Below, one piece after another: positions 63,339 to 64,000 of a stretch of 64,000 nt of DNA. Source of the stretch: Verrucomicrobiaceae bacterium UBA1938 (lineage in GTDB: Bacteria > Verrucomicrobiota > Verrucomicrobiia > Verrucomicrobiales > Verrucomicrobiaceae). The stretch is taken from assembly GCA_002336895.1 (NCBI GenBank), contig DDFC01000035.1:257741-321740 (forward strand). The letters are read 5' to 3'. Under the pieces are notes generated by a model, which did not search any database, was not told where the DNA came from, and was given only the letters and a program-made list of their open reading frames with translations. How positions within the stretch are numbered: position 1 is the stretch's first letter; every line of letters starts with the position of its first letter. A program made the translations under genes and the position numbers.

Positions 63339-64000
63339 GTGCATCTTTTCCTCTCTGATCCTGACACAGCATCCTTTCTTGCCGACGAACTGCGCCGTGC
63401 TGCGCCGGACGCGGTGCAGCATGAGATTGAGGGGCTGGGCATAGCCGCCGAGGTGCCACTGGAGGGGCTGCTACTGGCTTTTGCGAGGCAGACTCTGCCG
63501 AATGCGGCCGAGGTGACGCCCACATCCATCAACGGGTGGGCGGACCGGATTATTGACGCTGTGGCGGGTGTGTTTCCAGATGACCAGCCGTGGCGGCTGC
63601 ATCTCTGGCCGCAGTATGGCGAAGGCAAGGCCGGGCTGCACCGCTGTGAGCTGATCCGAGCTGCGCTGGTGGAGCGGCTGAAGAAGAAAAGGCGGCATCT
63701 GCTGCGCTCGCTGATCGATACGGATGGTGTGTTTGATGCGACGACATCGCTGGTGCAGTGCATTCTGACTGCGCCAGAGACGGGCTGGCTGTCCGCCGCA
63801 GCGGCACCTCTGCCGCATGCCGAGCGCGGTTTGATCTCAAGCTTTCCACGTGGCGAAGTGCCGCTGGCAGATGACAAGAGCGCGCCATCGCGTGCCTTTA
63901 CGAAGCTGGTGGAGTCCGAGCAGCGGCTGGGACGGAGGATCGAACGCGGGCAGACGTGCGTGGATCTAGGCGCGTCTCCGGGGAGCTGGAGCTATGTCGG
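63339..64000 (+). CDS. RlmM-like rRNA methyltransferase (partial, runs off the edge)
   Basis: The frame starts at GTG 63339 (or TTG 63324) and runs to the window end without a stop, giving about 220 residues. The first part is a divergent THUMP-like domain. Near the end come APSRAFTKLVESEQRLG and the SAM-binding motif VDLGASPGSWSYV, the arrangement found in RlmM, which 2'-O-methylates 23S rRNA at C2498. E. coli RlmM has DLGACPGGWTYQL at the same place. It is 15 bases after the esterase stop. Confidence 0.7.
   Translation, partial: MHLFLSDPDTASFLADELRRAAPDAVQHEIEGLGIAAEVPLEGLLLAFARQTLPNAAEVTPTSINGWADRIIDAVAGVFPDDQPWRLHLWPQYGEGKAGLHRCELIRAALVERLKKKRRHLLRSLIDTDGVFDATTSLVQCILTAPETGWLSAAAAPLPHAERGLISSFPRGEVPLADDKSAPSRAFTKLVESEQRLGRRIERGQTCVDLGASPGSWSYV

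Overview
The window is a high-GC, densely coding chromosomal segment from a Gram-negative bacterium, most likely a member of the Verrucomicrobia (Prosthecobacter/Verrucomicrobium-like). The evidence is a PEP-CTERM exoprotein, a TonB-dependent receptor, a PQQ-like beta-propeller secreted protein, many genes with purine-poor leaders lacking a clear Shine-Dalgarno, and a palindrome of the form TGTTC-N4-GAACA upstream of a Y-family polymerase. That form is the LexA-box type I recall being described for this phylum. No insertion sequence, prophage, integron or CRISPR array was found.

Layout. 0-3.2 kb: the end of an unrecognised gene, a DUF2721 membrane protein and a large protein joining a kinase-like N-terminal region to a ParA/MinD-like NTPase. 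3.2-8.5 kb: a tight tyrA-aroA-cmk-plsC operon, a proline-rich lipoprotein and dnaN. 8.7-12.7 kb: tRNA-Ala(GGC), a Sel1-repeat protein with a clean terminator, dnaB and mscL. 12.8-20.5 kb: a five-gene lipid-catabolism operon (patatin lipase, PaaK-like acyl-CoA ligase, thiolase, FadB-type enzyme, acyl-CoA dehydrogenase). 20.6-22 kb: a CnrYXH-like membrane metal-sensing sigma-factor locus. 21.9-27.6 kb: a DAB-type inorganic-carbon uptake operon (dabA, dabB and a second antiporter-like subunit) that converges on the sigma-factor locus.

28-40.4 kb: a class A penicillin-binding protein, a start-less gene remnant, a DUF2726 protein, a LexA-box-associated Y-family polymerase, a PEP-CTERM protein and a TonB-dependent receptor. 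Next comes a response regulator / SulP-carbonic anhydrase fusion / histidine kinase trio. 40.4-50.3 kb: metH, a cupin-XRE regulator leading into a lipoprotein and a secreted M60-type metallopeptidase, a beta-propeller protein and N-acetylneuraminate lyase. 50.6-64 kb: a secreted beta-propeller-like protein, a lipoprotein amidase, an MFS transporter, argA, threonine synthase, a UPF0175/DUF3368 toxin-antitoxin pair, an orphan membrane-fusion protein, a small K+-channel-like protein, a sialate O-acetylesterase and the start of an RlmM-like methyltransferase.

Together the genes suggest a heterotroph that degrades lipids and mucin-type or sialylated glycans (patatin plus beta-oxidation; M60 peptidase, sialate esterase, NanA). 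It also carries two independent bicarbonate/CO2-handling systems (DAB and SulP-carbonic anhydrase), each next to its own regulatory module. The most interesting items are the kinase-like/ParA fusion, the three-gene DAB operon facing a CnrX-type sensor with an intact predicted metal site, and the two-component-flanked SulP-carbonic anhydrase.
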